Assembly (NCBI GenBank): GCA_902167325.1
Contig: LR632930.1
Span: 496,001 to 560,000, forward strand
DNA length: 64,000 nt
Direction: 5' to 3'
From: Chitinophaga pinensis
Lineage (GTDB): Bacteria; Bacteroidota; Bacteroidia; Chitinophagales; Chitinophagaceae
A model generated the notes under the pieces. That model made no database searches, was not told the DNA's origin, and saw nothing but the letters and a program-made list of their open reading frames with translations. Positions 1 to 8,719 of the stretch are shown here, piece by piece (position 1 is the first letter of the stretch; each line of letters starts with the position of its first letter). A program made the position numbers and the translations under genes.

Positions 1-228
1 CGCATGGCGCAATGGTTTGCCAAAGGGAAGCTTCGGGAAGGAGAGGCATTTGTGCATGAGAGCTTCATTGGCAGCAAATTTACAGGCAGAGTGGAATCGG
101 TGACAGAGCTGGGCGGGAAACCAGCCATCATTCCCAGCATCGAAGGCTGGGCAAGGGTGTACGGATATAATACCATAAAAATCGATGAGGGCGACGACCC
201 TTATGCTTTCGGGTTTCAGGTTATTTAA
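1..228 (+). CDS. Proline racemase / 4-hydroxyproline 2-epimerase family, C-terminal end (partial)
   Basis: The reading frame enters from the left edge, so only the last 75 residues are visible. They match the closing segment of the proline racemase fold: a SFIGSKFTGRV strand, then a P-x-I-x-G-x-A stretch (PSIEGWARVYG) and a DDPYAFGFQV end. The family interconverts L- and D-forms of proline or 4-hydroxyproline using two cysteines, both of which lie outside the window. The FAD-dependent D-amino-acid dehydrogenase that starts 9 bp downstream favours trans-4-hydroxyproline epimerase, because this pair begins bacterial hydroxyproline breakdown. Family assignment is firm; the exact substrate is inferred from context. 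Confidence 0.8.
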   Translation, partial: RMAQWFAKGKLREGEAFVHESFIGSKFTGRVESVTELGGKPAIIPSIEGWARVYGYNTIKIDEGDDPYAFGFQVI

Positions 229-237
229 CACAACTAC

Positions 238-1482
238 ATGGCAGATATCGTTATCATCGGCGGAGGGATTGCAGGCCTCAGTACGGCCTATTATCTCAGC
301 AATGAAGGCCACAGGGTTACCGTGCTCGACAAAGGAGAAATTGCCGGTAATTGCTCCTATGGCAATGCGGGCATGATAGTACCGAGCCATTTCGTGCCGC
401 TTGCATCACCCGGTATGATCAGCAAAGGCATCCGGTGGATGTTCAACAGTAAAAGTCCTTTCTATGTAAGGCCATCGTTCAGCCGCGATCTCATCGGCTG
501 GGGGTTACAATTTATTAAACATGCTAACGCCAGGCACGTAAAGGAAGCTGCCGTTCCCCTGCGCGATCTCTCACTCCTGAGCCATCAGCTCTATTCCTCC
601 TTGGCAAAAAAGCCCGGATTTAACATCGGCCTGCAGCACCGGGGCATCCTCGCATTTTATAAAACCGAAAAGGCAGCAGAAGAAGAGTGGCACCTCGTAC
701 AAGATGCCACTGCCCTAGGCCTGGATATGGCAGTTCTTAACCCTGCGGAATGCAAAGTCCTGCAGCCCGGGCTGGACCTGAATGTATTGGGAGCCGTTCA
801 TTACCGTTGCGATGCCCACCTCTCCCCTATGGCACTGATGGATGCATTGCAGGCACACCTCCGGCAAAAAGGTGCAACTATACTGACTAATCATGAAGTG
901 GGTCAAATGGTAACTGACAATGGTGTATTACAAGCCGTTATTGCTAATGGCAAAGTATTCCGGGCCGATCAGTTTGTGTTGGCCACAGGCTCCTGGTCGC
1001 CCGCGGTAGCGCGTAAAATGGGCATCAAAGTGCCGCTACTGCCCGGCAAAGGATATTCCTTTATGCAACCCAACACCGGCGGCAACGTTCAAATTCCGGC
1101 ACTCCTCTGCGAAGCAAGGGTAGCCATGACCCCCATGCAGGGGCAGATCCGGTATGGCGGCACCATGGAACTGGGGCGGATGAATGAAAAAGTAAACATG
1201 AACCGGGTAGAAGGCATTGTATCTGCCATACCGGATTATTTTCCCAACCTTACGATACGTATGCCCGTCACCAGTGAGGTTTGGCATGGTTACAGACCAT
1301 CCTCACCCGACGGGTTGCCCATGATAGGCTATAGCAGTAAACTGAAGAACCTTGTTATAGCCACGGGGCATGGCATGATGGGGCTTAGTCTCGGCCCCGC
1401 TACAGGATTACTCGTTTCACAACTAATTACCGGGCAAAAACCTGATATCAACCTCTCTCCCTTCTCCCCCGAACGGTTTTAA
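238..1482 (+). CDS. FAD-dependent D-amino-acid (probably D-hydroxyproline) dehydrogenase, DadA-like
   Basis: This 414-residue protein has an N-terminal Rossmann dinucleotide motif (VIIGGGIAGLSTAYYL, residues 5-20) followed by an acidic residue in VLDKG, which binds FAD ribose. A second FAD-contacting segment is near the C-terminus (GYRPSSPDGLPMIG, then GHGMMGLSLGPATG). This is the DAO fold of DadA and glycine-oxidase-type enzymes. It would oxidise the D-amino acid made by the upstream epimerase to the corresponding imine and pass electrons to the respiratory chain or an acceptor. The gene follows the epimerase by 9 bp and is probably co-transcribed. Substrate is inferred from the neighbour; a general D-amino-acid dehydrogenase is the alternative. 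Confidence 0.85.
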   Translation: MADIVIIGGGIAGLSTAYYLSNEGHRVTVLDKGEIAGNCSYGNAGMIVPSHFVPLASPGMISKGIRWMFNSKSPFYVRPSFSRDLIGWGLQFIKHANARHVKEAAVPLRDLSLLSHQLYSSLAKKPGFNIGLQHRGILAFYKTEKAAEEEWHLVQDATALGLDMAVLNPAECKVLQPGLDLNVLGAVHYRCDAHLSPMALMDALQAHLRQKGATILTNHEVGQMVTDNGVLQAVIANGKVFRADQFVLATGSWSPAVARKMGIKVPLLPGKGYSFMQPNTGGNVQIPALLCEARVAMTPMQGQIRYGGTMELGRMNEKVNMNRVEGIVSAIPDYFPNLTIRMPVTSEVWHGYRPSSPDGLPMIGYSSKLKNLVIATGHGMMGLSLGPATGLLVSQLITGQKPDINLSPFSPERF

Positions 1483-1487
1483 GAAAT

Positions 1488-1522
1488 GCCGGATTTTGAC
1501 CAGTATCAGCCGGATTTTAACC
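1488..1522 (+). promoter_or_regulatory. Direct-repeat operator, probable AraC-type binding site
   Basis: Two near-identical 14-bp copies of GCCGGATTTTRACC lie at 1488-1501 and 1509-1522 in direct orientation. Their start-to-start distance is 21 bp, two helical turns. The spacing resembles the araI1-araI2 arrangement of AraC-family operators. The repeat ends about 10 bp before a TTTG (1533-1536) that could be a -33 element, with a TAAATTGA near 1561 as a weak -7 candidate. It lies directly before the AraC-type gene, so autoregulation is the simplest reading. Recognition by that protein is inferred. Confidence 0.6.
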
Positions 1523-1584
1523 GAAAGGGGCATTTGTATCAAAAATTGGGGTAAATACGGTAAATTGAAGGAAGCGCTTTGGTT

Positions 1585-2478
1585 ATGAAAGTATTACCGT
1601 TTACCATATTGTACCCTGACAATAAGAGTGTAATTGCCGAGCAAATAGAACAACCACACTTTTACCAGTTCCTGCACCGCCACGAAGAATATCAGCTTAC
1701 GCTGGTAGAACGTGGGGAAGGCATGCTGCTGGCAGGTAATAATATGCACACCTTTAAAGCCGGCGACATCTTTCTCATCGGCAGCAACCTCCCGCATTTG
1801 TTCAAAAGTAACCCGGAATATTTCGAAGCCGGGAGTACTCAGTCCATCAAAGCCTGCTCTCTTTACTTCAACGTAAAAGGCTCCATGGGTGGCTTGTTTA
1901 ACCTGCCCGAAATGAAAATGCTCCAGCACTTCCTGCTGGCCGTCAAACATGGTTTTAAGACCAATCTGGCCCATTGCCCGTCATTGGCATCAAAGATACA
2001 TGCGGTACACGCATCCTCCGGACTGCACGCACTGCAATGCTTCCTTGAGGCACTCACCATACTCCCCGACATAAAGGAAACCACACCGCTCTGCCCTGCA
2101 GATTATTCTGCAGACCTTTCCGAAAGTGAAGGTATACGGCTGAGTAAGATTCTGGGGTTCATCATGCAGCGCTATCATACACAGGTTACCCTCGATGAAG
2201 CAGCCGCAGTGGCATTTATGACACCGCATGCGTTCTGCCGGTATTTTAAGAAGCATACCGGCCGCAGTTTCGTCACCTTTCTGAATGAAGTAAGAATTAA
2301 TGAAGCGTGTAAAAGTCTTACCCATGCGGAGCACCCGGAAGGTATTTCCGGGGCGGCCTACAAAGCGGGCTTCAATAGTCTTACCAATTTCAACAGGGTG
2401 TTTAAAAGCGTGAAGGGAATATCGCCCAGGGCCTACCTTGCAGAGTTTAATGCGGTTAATTCTTTTCAGGGGATGTAG
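1585..2478 (+). CDS. AraC family transcriptional regulator of the hydroxyproline operon
   Basis: This is a 297-residue regulator. The N-terminal half is a cupin-like sensor domain (HRHEEYQLTLVERGEG near residue 30, then GDIFLIGSNLPHLF). The C-terminal 100 residues carry two helix-turn-helix units with the AraC signature (AAAVAFMTPHAFCRYFKKHTG, then AAYKAGFNSLTNFNRVFK and GISPRAYL). I start it at the ATG at 1585 rather than the in-frame TTG two codons earlier. It follows the catabolic genes in the same direction after about 100 bp that contain a direct-repeat operator. It most likely activates the operon in response to hydroxyproline or a breakdown product; the ligand is inferred from context. 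Confidence 0.85.
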   Translation: MKVLPFTILYPDNKSVIAEQIEQPHFYQFLHRHEEYQLTLVERGEGMLLAGNNMHTFKAGDIFLIGSNLPHLFKSNPEYFEAGSTQSIKACSLYFNVKGSMGGLFNLPEMKMLQHFLLAVKHGFKTNLAHCPSLASKIHAVHASSGLHALQCFLEALTILPDIKETTPLCPADYSADLSESEGIRLSKILGFIMQRYHTQVTLDEAAAVAFMTPHAFCRYFKKHTGRSFVTFLNEVRINEACKSLTHAEHPEGISGAAYKAGFNSLTNFNRVFKSVKGISPRAYLAEFNAVNSFQGM

Positions 2479-2547
2479 TGTGAGGCAACTCTTTAAAATA
2501 AGCCAGTATGAAACCTGCTCCACTGCGGCCCTCGAATTAATTGCCTG

Positions 2548-3675
2548 TTACTTTATAGACTTCAATGCCTTCAGTTCCTGTTGCTGATCATCCAACCGCT
2601 TACTCAGCTGAATAATGTACAGTGTCAGTTCTTCTACTTTCTCGAGTAGTTTCCTATTTACTTCTCCAACGTCCTGACCATTTGCAGCAACTTCATCTGC
2701 TGCGGGCATACCAGGCAGGCGGTGATACTCGTCTACGTAATGCGCCAGTTCTGAAATGGTTCGGAGTTTGTAATTATCTGCGAAAACATAATCTGGCCAG
2801 TTGGCAAAGGCTTTTACTACCACTTTCGTGAATACGGCATTACCGTTTACAGCCAGCTTATAACCTTTCGTATCCGTAGCCCCTATTCCAACGGAACCAT
2901 CGCCTTTTACCATGAGGAGATTAGTATTGGCGGAATTGATGGCGAGTATATTATTCGATGTTAAGCGGGTATCTACCTTGCTCCGACCATCCAAAATAAT
3001 TGCCGCAGCGTTCTGATCAGCACCAGCAGCTGCAATATCATCTGCTTCTCCAATAAATACCAGCCCATGTGGCTTGGTAGGGCAATATGATCGGGCCCGG
3101 ATCATGGGGATATTATATGCAGTGTTTGAAGAGGCGCTCGAAAAGTACAACATCGCGTCTGCCGGTGGAATATCTGACCGTGTAAACATGGCAAGGAGTA
3201 CACCAGGGGAGCTAACATGAAGCCGGGCACTGGGAGCGGCATTACCAATACCCACGTTACCGATATGCGTAATGCGCATACGCTCCGCAAGATCTGTAAC
3301 CAGTGATCCCGGAGAAGTATGAAATGCCAGGTCCATACCCTGAATCAAAGCGTTATTTGCCTGGTACCTGTTTACTCTTTCCGCCCGAATGCGGGCACCA
3401 ATCTGATCCGTAGTTACATCGCGCCAGGTATGGAAGTCGATGTTATAAGCACCTGCCACTCCATTCAATGGAACTGTTTTACTCCCAAAGTCACCCGCAG
3501 TACCGATCCTGATAGTACTCAGGTTACTGTCAACAGCCGGGGCGCCAATATGCAATTTAGCCTGTGGGGTTGCTGCTCCAATTGAAATTCCAACTTTAGC
3601 TGGGAAGTTTTGATCCTGCGAAAATGCGTGAACGGTTAACAGGCAGGAGATTCCTGCCAGGATGATCTTTTTCAT
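2548..3675 (-). CDS. Secreted coiled-coil/tail-fibre-like protein of unknown function
   Basis: The protein has 375 residues from the ATG at 3675. That start puts a signal peptide (MKKIILAGISCLLTVHAFSQ) at the N-terminus; the frame is open further upstream but the added residues would spoil the signal. The middle is rich in small residues and repeats the pattern I-G-x-x-x-P-x-A-x-L-H, as in beta-helical bacterial tail-fibre-like proteins that Chitinophagaceae carry in many copies. The C-terminus (VFADNYKLRTISELAHYV, LPGMPAADEV, then an E/Q/L-rich coiled coil) resembles a trimerising tail region. No catalytic motif is visible. The product is probably surface-exposed or secreted; no function can be assigned. 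Confidence 0.7.
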   Translation of the reverse strand: MKKIILAGISCLLTVHAFSQDQNFPAKVGISIGAATPQAKLHIGAPAVDSNLSTIRIGTAGDFGSKTVPLNGVAGAYNIDFHTWRDVTTDQIGARIRAERVNRYQANNALIQGMDLAFHTSPGSLVTDLAERMRITHIGNVGIGNAAPSARLHVSSPGVLLAMFTRSDIPPADAMLYFSSASSNTAYNIPMIRARSYCPTKPHGLVFIGEADDIAAAGADQNAAAIILDGRSKVDTRLTSNNILAINSANTNLLMVKGDGSVGIGATDTKGYKLAVNGNAVFTKVVVKAFANWPDYVFADNYKLRTISELAHYVDEYHRLPGMPAADEVAANGQDVGEVNRKLLEKVEELTLYIIQLSKRLDDQQQELKALKSIK

Positions 3676-3752
3676 AGCTATTAGGGATTTTATGATTACT
3701 TCGGTTAATTTAATTAGAAGTTCTGAATCTGATTCATTGCACATTAGGGTTA

Positions 3753-4475
3753 CTACAACTCCAGAAATCGTGTAATACCATTAATGGTGGCCGCCAGCAC
3801 AGGAATCAGTATCACCCACATGAGTTTCCTCGAACGCTCGGGAATATTTTTACTTTTATACGAATAATATAATGCATACATCATGAAGATGTCGAAGAAT
3901 ATCATACATCCCAGCACCAGCCATTTATTCGTAGCCAATAACAAGCCGACGAAAGCCCCACCAATCAGAAGCGCCAATAATAACCACCCCGCCTGATTCA
4001 CCAGCAACCTCCCGCCATCTCCGATCGGAGAAAGTGCCGACAGTTCTTCTTCCAGTGCCGGCCGATTATCGAGATATGTCGGAATATATATATTATCCGT
4101 GGATTGCTTCCCATAAATGACAATGACACCACTGCTAAACTTGCGGACCTTTCTGATGTCTGTGAAAAGAATGCCCAGCATATCCATACCTTCCTGCTCC
4201 CGGATGATCATCTTATCCGTAATGATGAGTGTAAAGGATTCCAATTGTGGCAAAGTTTTTATAATACGCTTCCGGGAATAAAAAAGGAAAACCCCTATAA
4301 GGAGAGGAAAGAGGATGATGTTCAACCAGTAACCAAAGGGATCCTGATCCGGACTAATAAAAATTCTGTAGATGAAGTAAGCAGATACTCCGGCAATAGC
4401 GGGGGCTACCGACCATATGAACATTTTCTTCCGCTGTGCCGAAAAGGCCACAGGATTAACTTTGTATTCAGGCAT
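3753..4475 (-). CDS. Hypothetical membrane protein
   Basis: The 240-residue protein has four or five predicted membrane segments: two near the N-terminus (around residues 18-36 and 48-65), then a soluble stretch of about 90 residues that reads like a PH-type beta domain (FTLIITDKMIIREQEG, IRKVRKFSSGVIVIYG). At least two more follow (around 165-185 and 188-207), with a final one near 220-235. This layout resembles small bacterial membrane proteins of the YcxB/bPH type, but I cannot name a family. It lies 78 bp upstream of the secreted coiled-coil protein on the same strand, so co-transcription is possible. Confidence 0.65.
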   Translation of the reverse strand: MPEYKVNPVAFSAQRKKMFIWSVAPAIAGVSAYFIYRIFISPDQDPFGYWLNIILFPLLIGVFLFYSRKRIIKTLPQLESFTLIITDKMIIREQEGMDMLGILFTDIRKVRKFSSGVIVIYGKQSTDNIYIPTYLDNRPALEEELSALSPIGDGGRLLVNQAGWLLLALLIGGAFVGLLLATNKWLVLGCMIFFDIFMMYALYYSYKSKNIPERSRKLMWVILIPVLAATINGITRFLEL

Positions 4476-4653
4476 AGGAAAAACAATTCTGCCAGAAAGA
4501 TAATTATTTATACCATAATCATTCCGGATGTCAGCAACAGGAACTCTAAAAACTGATTATCAACTACTTAACAACACTTCCAATTCCACTCCGTCCGCCT
4601 TACCTTTGCAACTAATGGGTAACAGTACCTATACCCCAGATACACACCAATCG

Positions 4654-4661
4654 TAATTTTG
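4654..4661 (+). promoter_or_regulatory. Bacteroidota -7 element (TAATTTTG) before a sensor kinase
   Basis: The sequence TAATTTTG matches the Bacteroidota -7 consensus TAnnTTTG exactly and ends 8 bp before the ATG of the histidine kinase gene. No good -33 TTG is seen at the usual distance. With the start site normally a few bases after the -7 element, the transcript would begin at or next to the start codon. Confidence 0.5.
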
Positions 4662-4668
4662 CCTCAAC

Positions 4669-6492
4669 ATGTTGCGTAGCATATTTATCATTCTGTCGAT
4701 ATTACTAATCACCCAGCCTGTTTTCCCGGCTGTTCCCCGTCCGGGAATCCCTCCGCAAAAGATCGCGTATCCTTTGCTGTTGGAAGATTCCGGAAAGGAA
4801 TTAACGATCAATGAAGTTGCGCAACGCAGTATTGATTTTAGGCGTTCACAGGATGCTGTTGCAGTTCCTGGCGCAACCTCCTCAGCATGGTGGGTGAAAT
4901 TCGATGTAGAAAACCCTGTAGACGAAACACTTTATCTCTCCATTGCTTCGCCCGGTTTGCAGGAAATAGATCTTTATCATGAATCCATTCCGGGACAATT
5001 CAGTAAAGTAAGCTACCGCTCCGGCGCCGCAGGTGACGGCAAGATCATACAGTCCAACATTCCGCTGCTGCCGCTATATGCCCCTCCCGCAGTACGCACC
5101 ACCTATTACCTGCGGGTAACCGGTAACGCAGTGATGCGTTTACGCATGGAAGCAGCGGCAATAGAATACCATCTCGAAACACAGCATGAAGATGATTTCA
5201 TCCATGGCATTTTCTATGGTATACTCGTGGCATTAATGATCTATAATCTTTTTGCATTTATCACCCTTCGCGATATTTCCTATCTGCTGTACGTACTGTA
5301 TATCTTGTTCTCCGGCCTGTCTACCCTCATACTGAACAACTATATCGCAGTCTTTTTCCCCAGTGCGGGCTGGCTCAACGAGATGACCACCGTACTGCCG
5401 GGCGGAATGCTTTTCGGTATCTTGTTCACAAATACCTTTCTCCGGGTAAAAGAGCATGCACCCATCCTGTTTAGCATCCGGATCCCGCTAATAGTATTCC
5501 TCTCCGCCATTCCGGTAGCGGCAGCATTTGTGAGCTGGCCTATAATGTACATCGTACTGGAAGCTGCCATTTATATCACATTCGCATACTGGCTGGCTGC
5601 GGGTATTTCGGTATACCTGAAAGGATTTCGTCCGGCTGTGTACTTCCTTACGGGATTTGGATTACTGATCGTTCTGGGCATAGTGTATAACCTGCGGGAT
5701 AACGGACTGCTGCCCGACAATACATTTACCCGGCATTCCGCCCAACTGGGTACCGCGCTGGAAGCCATCATACTGTCGTGGGCGCTGACCAGTAAATTGA
5801 ATTTTTACAAACGGGCGAAAGAAGCACTTCAGATCCAGGCGATCGAGCAAAGCAGTGCATTCTCTAAAGAAATGATCCGCATGCAGGAGCATGAGCGTAA
5901 GCGCACCGCCTCTGAGCTGCATGACAGTGTGGGGCAGCAACTGGTACTTATCAAAAACCGGCTGTTCATACTCAGCAGCAAAACCAGTGATCCTGACATT
6001 AAAACCCTGGCTGGTGATATAGCCGTCAACGTATCAGAAACAATTCAGGACATCCGGAATATATCCTACTCCCTCCGCCCCTACCAGATGGATATGATGG
6101 GGCTTACACAAAGCATCCAGAGCCTGGCGGAAGAAACCGGTGATGGTGCCAACATTGTGATGGATGCGGGGATTGATAATATCGACAAGCTGTTTTCCCG
6201 GGAAAATGAAATGAACATCTACCGCATTGTGCAGGAGTTGTTAAACAATATGGTGAAGCATTCCGGTGCCACCCGTTGTACCCTCCGCATCCACCGCGCA
6301 GTGTGGCTCATCCGTATTGTAGTGACAGACGACGGGGTGGGGCTGGGAAACAAGAATGTATCCGGATTCGGACTTTTGAGCATCCGTGAGCGCGTGCAGA
6401 TCATGGGAGGCCAGTTTATTATTCATCCAGACGCGGGCGATGGTGCAGCGCTCTCCGTCAACATACCCATTTCGTACCATGAAACCACTTGA
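4669..6492 (+). CDS. Sensor histidine kinase with 7TMR-DISM sensor, NarX-type (HisKA_3)
   Basis: The 607-residue protein starts with a signal peptide (ending near VFPA). Residues 30-170 form an extracellular 7TMR-DISMED2-type jelly-roll domain (WWVKFDVENP, YYLRVTG). Seven membrane helices span about 175-390. The cytoplasmic part has a HisKA_3 dimerisation domain with the phospho-acceptor in ASELHDSVGQQL (His near residue 418) and a C-terminal HATPase_c (N-box NIYRIVQELLNNMVKHS, G-boxes DDGVGLG and GFGLLSIRERV). It should sense a periplasmic small molecule, possibly a carbohydrate, and phosphorylate the response regulator whose gene overlaps its 3' end by 14 bp. The ligand is not known. Confidence 0.9.
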   Translation: MLRSIFIILSILLITQPVFPAVPRPGIPPQKIAYPLLLEDSGKELTINEVAQRSIDFRRSQDAVAVPGATSSAWWVKFDVENPVDETLYLSIASPGLQEIDLYHESIPGQFSKVSYRSGAAGDGKIIQSNIPLLPLYAPPAVRTTYYLRVTGNAVMRLRMEAAAIEYHLETQHEDDFIHGIFYGILVALMIYNLFAFITLRDISYLLYVLYILFSGLSTLILNNYIAVFFPSAGWLNEMTTVLPGGMLFGILFTNTFLRVKEHAPILFSIRIPLIVFLSAIPVAAAFVSWPIMYIVLEAAIYITFAYWLAAGISVYLKGFRPAVYFLTGFGLLIVLGIVYNLRDNGLLPDNTFTRHSAQLGTALEAIILSWALTSKLNFYKRAKEALQIQAIEQSSAFSKEMIRMQEHERKRTASELHDSVGQQLVLIKNRLFILSSKTSDPDIKTLAGDIAVNVSETIQDIRNISYSLRPYQMDMMGLTQSIQSLAEETGDGANIVMDAGIDNIDKLFSRENEMNIYRIVQELLNNMVKHSGATRCTLRIHRAVWLIRIVVTDDGVGLGNKNVSGFGLLSIRERVQIMGGQFIIHPDAGDGAALSVNIPISYHETT

Positions 6493-7135
6493 TATCCTTA
6501 TTGCCGACGATCATCCGATTTTCCTGAAAGGCTTGCGGGAAGTAATTGAGTCGGCCGGTAATTTCCGTGTCATCTATCAGGCGGTTAACGGCCGCGATGC
6601 CGTAGAAGGTGTACGCACTAAAAACCCCGATGTCATTATTCTGGATATCGACATGCCGGAGCTGAACGGATTACAGGCTGCTGAAGAAGCATTGCTGATC
6701 AAGCCGGAGCTCCCCGTTATCCTGTTAACGATGCATAAGGTGAAAGATGCGTTCATGAAAGCCCTTGAGATCGGGATCATGGGGTATGTATTAAAGGAAA
6801 ATGCAGTGGTGGATATCATCCACGCCATTCATTCCGTTACGGCCGGCAATGCCTATATCAGCCCCGAAATGTCCACTTTCCTGCTACGGCAGAAGCATAA
6901 AGCACCCTCCGGCGCCAGCGACCTTATCTCCCTCCTTACCCCGTCTGAGCACCGTATCATCCACCTTGTGGCAGGGTACAAGACCAGTAAAGAAATCGCC
7001 GATGAGCTGGGTATCAGCGAAAAAACAGTCAGCAATCACCGGATGAACATCACCCGAAAACTATCGCTTTCCGGTAAAAACAGTCTCCTGCGCTTTGCCA
7101 TTGAAGCCACGGGGGGCAGTAAACCGGGGTTCTGA
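6479..7135 (+). CDS. NarL/FixJ-type response regulator
   Basis: The protein has 218 residues. Residues 1-120 form a receiver domain with the acidic pair D10/D11, the phospho-acceptor D56 in VIILDIDMPELNG, a conserved Thr in ILLTMH and a Lys in GYVLKENA. Residues about 150-215 form a LuxR-type helix-turn-helix (LTPSEHRIIHLVAGYKTSKE, ELGISEKTVSNHRMNI). I start it at the ATG at 6479, which overlaps the kinase gene by 14 bp; a longer in-frame extension exists but would precede the receiver fold. Overlap and family pairing make it the cognate partner of the upstream kinase. Target genes cannot be read from the sequence. Confidence 0.92.
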   Translation: MKPLDILIADDHPIFLKGLREVIESAGNFRVIYQAVNGRDAVEGVRTKNPDVIILDIDMPELNGLQAAEEALLIKPELPVILLTMHKVKDAFMKALEIGIMGYVLKENAVVDIIHAIHSVTAGNAYISPEMSTFLLRQKHKAPSGASDLISLLTPSEHRIIHLVAGYKTSKEIADELGISEKTVSNHRMNITRKLSLSGKNSLLRFAIEATGGSKPGF

Positions 7136-7201
7136 AGGCAGGCCGGCGGCAAACAATCGTTGGGGTTGGTTTGTATTAGTAGGTAACTAAAACAAACCCA
7201 C

Positions 7202-7909
7202 ATGGAAATTAAATCTTCCACCAAGTACTTTGCCGAAATGATAGGCACATTTGCCCTTGTATTTTTTGGGTGCGGCGCAGCCGTGGTATCGGGGGTGAGT
7301 GCCTCCGGTCCGGCGGGCATCGGCCTGCTGGGGATCGCCTTTGCGTTCGGGCTTGCAGTACTGGTGATGTGCTATGCTATCGGGGGCATCTCCGGATGTC
7401 ATATAAATCCAGCCATTACCATTGCGATGTTAACCGCCGGCAAGATCAAAGTTGGCGATGCACTTGGTTACATCATTGCACAATGTATTGGCGCAGTGAT
7501 TGCCGCATGGGTGCTATGGTGCATTCAGAAAGGCCTTCCCGGCTGGCAGGCGGGCGAATGGGCACTTGGCTCCAATGGCTGGGGCGAAGGCTACGGAGCC
7601 GGTTATAATACCGCATCCGCATTTATCGCAGAAGCCGTACTCACTTTCCTTTTCCTGTTCGTTATTTTCGGAGCAACCGGCAAATGGGGCAATGGCACCA
7701 CCGCCGGTGTTGCCATCGGTCTTACACTTACCTGTATCCACCTCTTTTGTATCCCCATCACCGGCACTTCCGTTAACCCGGCGCGCAGCCTCGGACCCGC
7801 ACTTTTCGCAGGAGGCAATGCCCTTCAGCAACTCTGGCTGTTTATTGCAGCTCCAATAGTGGGAGGCATTGCTGCTGCAGTTGTGTGGCGGGTGATGGAC
7901 AAATCATAA
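7202..7909 (+). CDS. aqpZ: Aquaporin Z-type water channel (MIP family)
   Basis: The 235-residue integral membrane protein carries both hallmark NPA boxes, in GCHINPAIT near residue 65 and TSVNPARS near residue 190. They sit on the two half-helices of the hourglass pore. Six membrane helices are evident. The Arg directly after the second NPA is the selectivity-filter arginine. An AqpZ-type water channel rather than a glycerol facilitator is suggested by NPARS and the absence of the Asp that follows NPAR in GlpF (NPARD). It is followed by a strong intrinsic terminator and appears monocistronic. It would move water across the inner membrane during osmotic change. Confidence 0.92.
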   Translation: MEIKSSTKYFAEMIGTFALVFFGCGAAVVSGVSASGPAGIGLLGIAFAFGLAVLVMCYAIGGISGCHINPAITIAMLTAGKIKVGDALGYIIAQCIGAVIAAWVLWCIQKGLPGWQAGEWALGSNGWGEGYGAGYNTASAFIAEAVLTFLFLFVIFGATGKWGNGTTAGVAIGLTLTCIHLFCIPITGTSVNPARSLGPALFAGGNALQQLWLFIAAPIVGGIAAAVVWRVMDKS

Positions 7910-7942
7910 GCACCACTACCTATATAATTAAGTACTACTACC

Positions 7943-7975
7943 GTGCGGCAAATTATTTGCCGCACTTATTTTTGC
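7943..7975 (+). terminator. Intrinsic terminator of the aquaporin gene
   Basis: A perfect 10-bp stem (GTGCGGCAAA at 7943-7952 and its complement at 7956-7965) closes a 3-nt loop and is followed by TTATTTTT. The T-rich tail also spells TATTTTTG (7967-7974), a match to the Bacteroidota -7 element, so the promoter of the next gene may begin inside the terminator tail. Confidence 0.85.
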
Positions 7976-8008
7976 TGCCATACAACAGACCTCAAAACAG
8001 CAGCGATC

Positions 8009-8581
8009 ATGATCCGGCAGGGTTCCGTTATTTACAATCCTTTTAACCAGGAGCAGTTTACTTTCCTACAGACACATGCCAGCACCGATGGTGCCTACGT
8101 GCAGATCGCAGCTGTGGTAGGGCCCGGTGGGGAAACTGCCTGTGGTGCTCTCCGCCATCAGCACCCGGTTCAGGAAGAAAGGTTTATTGTACACTCCGGC
8201 AGCTTATGGATGGAAATCGGCCGTAAAACCCGGCTTTATCAAGCAGGAGAGCAGGTGGTGGTACCCGCAGGAATGCCTCATGCCTGGCGCAATGCCAGTA
8301 AATCGGAAGCTTTGCATTTCACCTATGAGATCGCTCCGGCCATGCAATGGGAACGCATACTGGAAACCCTATGGTCGCTTTCTCAAAAAGGCGCCCTTAA
8401 CCGGAAAGGCAGTGCATGCTTTCTGCAACTTGCCACTACTTTACATCATTATCCCGACCATTGTTATATGGCCGGCATTCCGGTAGTGCTGCAGAAATGG
8501 GTGTTTAAAATGGTGGCTGTGGCTGCAAAATGGATGGGGTACCGGCCCTTTCATAAATACCGGGGAGTGGGTGGATTATAA
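8009..8581 (+). CDS. Cupin-domain protein
   Basis: The 190-residue protein has a single cupin barrel over residues 1-110. Metal-ligand-like residues are visible in HQHPVQEERFIVHSG, and the second cupin motif in GEQVVVPAGMPHAWRN. The C-terminal 70 residues look helical and hydrophobic and end basic. I choose the ATG at 8009. An upstream GTG in frame lies inside the stem of the preceding terminator and is implausible. Enzymatic or binding function is unknown; many such cupins are metal-dependent small-molecule enzymes. A strong bidirectional terminator follows. Confidence 0.75.
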   Translation: MIRQGSVIYNPFNQEQFTFLQTHASTDGAYVQIAAVVGPGGETACGALRHQHPVQEERFIVHSGSLWMEIGRKTRLYQAGEQVVVPAGMPHAWRNASKSEALHFTYEIAPAMQWERILETLWSLSQKGALNRKGSACFLQLATTLHHYPDHCYMAGIPVVLQKWVFKMVAVAAKWMGYRPFHKYRGVGGL

Positions 8582-8683
8582 ATTCGGTTCAGGTTATTCA
8601 TACATACGGGATAAGTTACAAAAGATGCTTCTAATGAAGAGATGGTATGGCTGGAGCAATCCGGTCTTATCAATGAAGCTGAA

Positions 8684-8718
8684 AAAAAGGCCGCGCTGTT
8701 TCCAGCGCGGCTATTTTT
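8684..8718. terminator. Bidirectional terminator between cupin gene and metE
   Basis: A 9-bp perfect GC stem (GCCGCGCTG at 8690-8698 with its complement at 8703-8711) has a 4-nt loop. An A-run lies on the left and TATTTTTATT on the right, so it can end transcription in both directions between the two convergent genes. Confidence 0.85.
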
Positions 8719-8719
8719 A

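Noticed and set aside
6386..6478. Longer N-terminus for the NarL-type regulator
   Set aside because: The extension would lie inside the kinase ATPase domain in another frame and precede the receiver start; the ATG at 6479 gives the standard length.
7943..8008. Upstream GTG start for the cupin gene
   Set aside because: The GTG is the first triplet of the aquaporin terminator stem, and the added residues are unrelated to the cupin fold.
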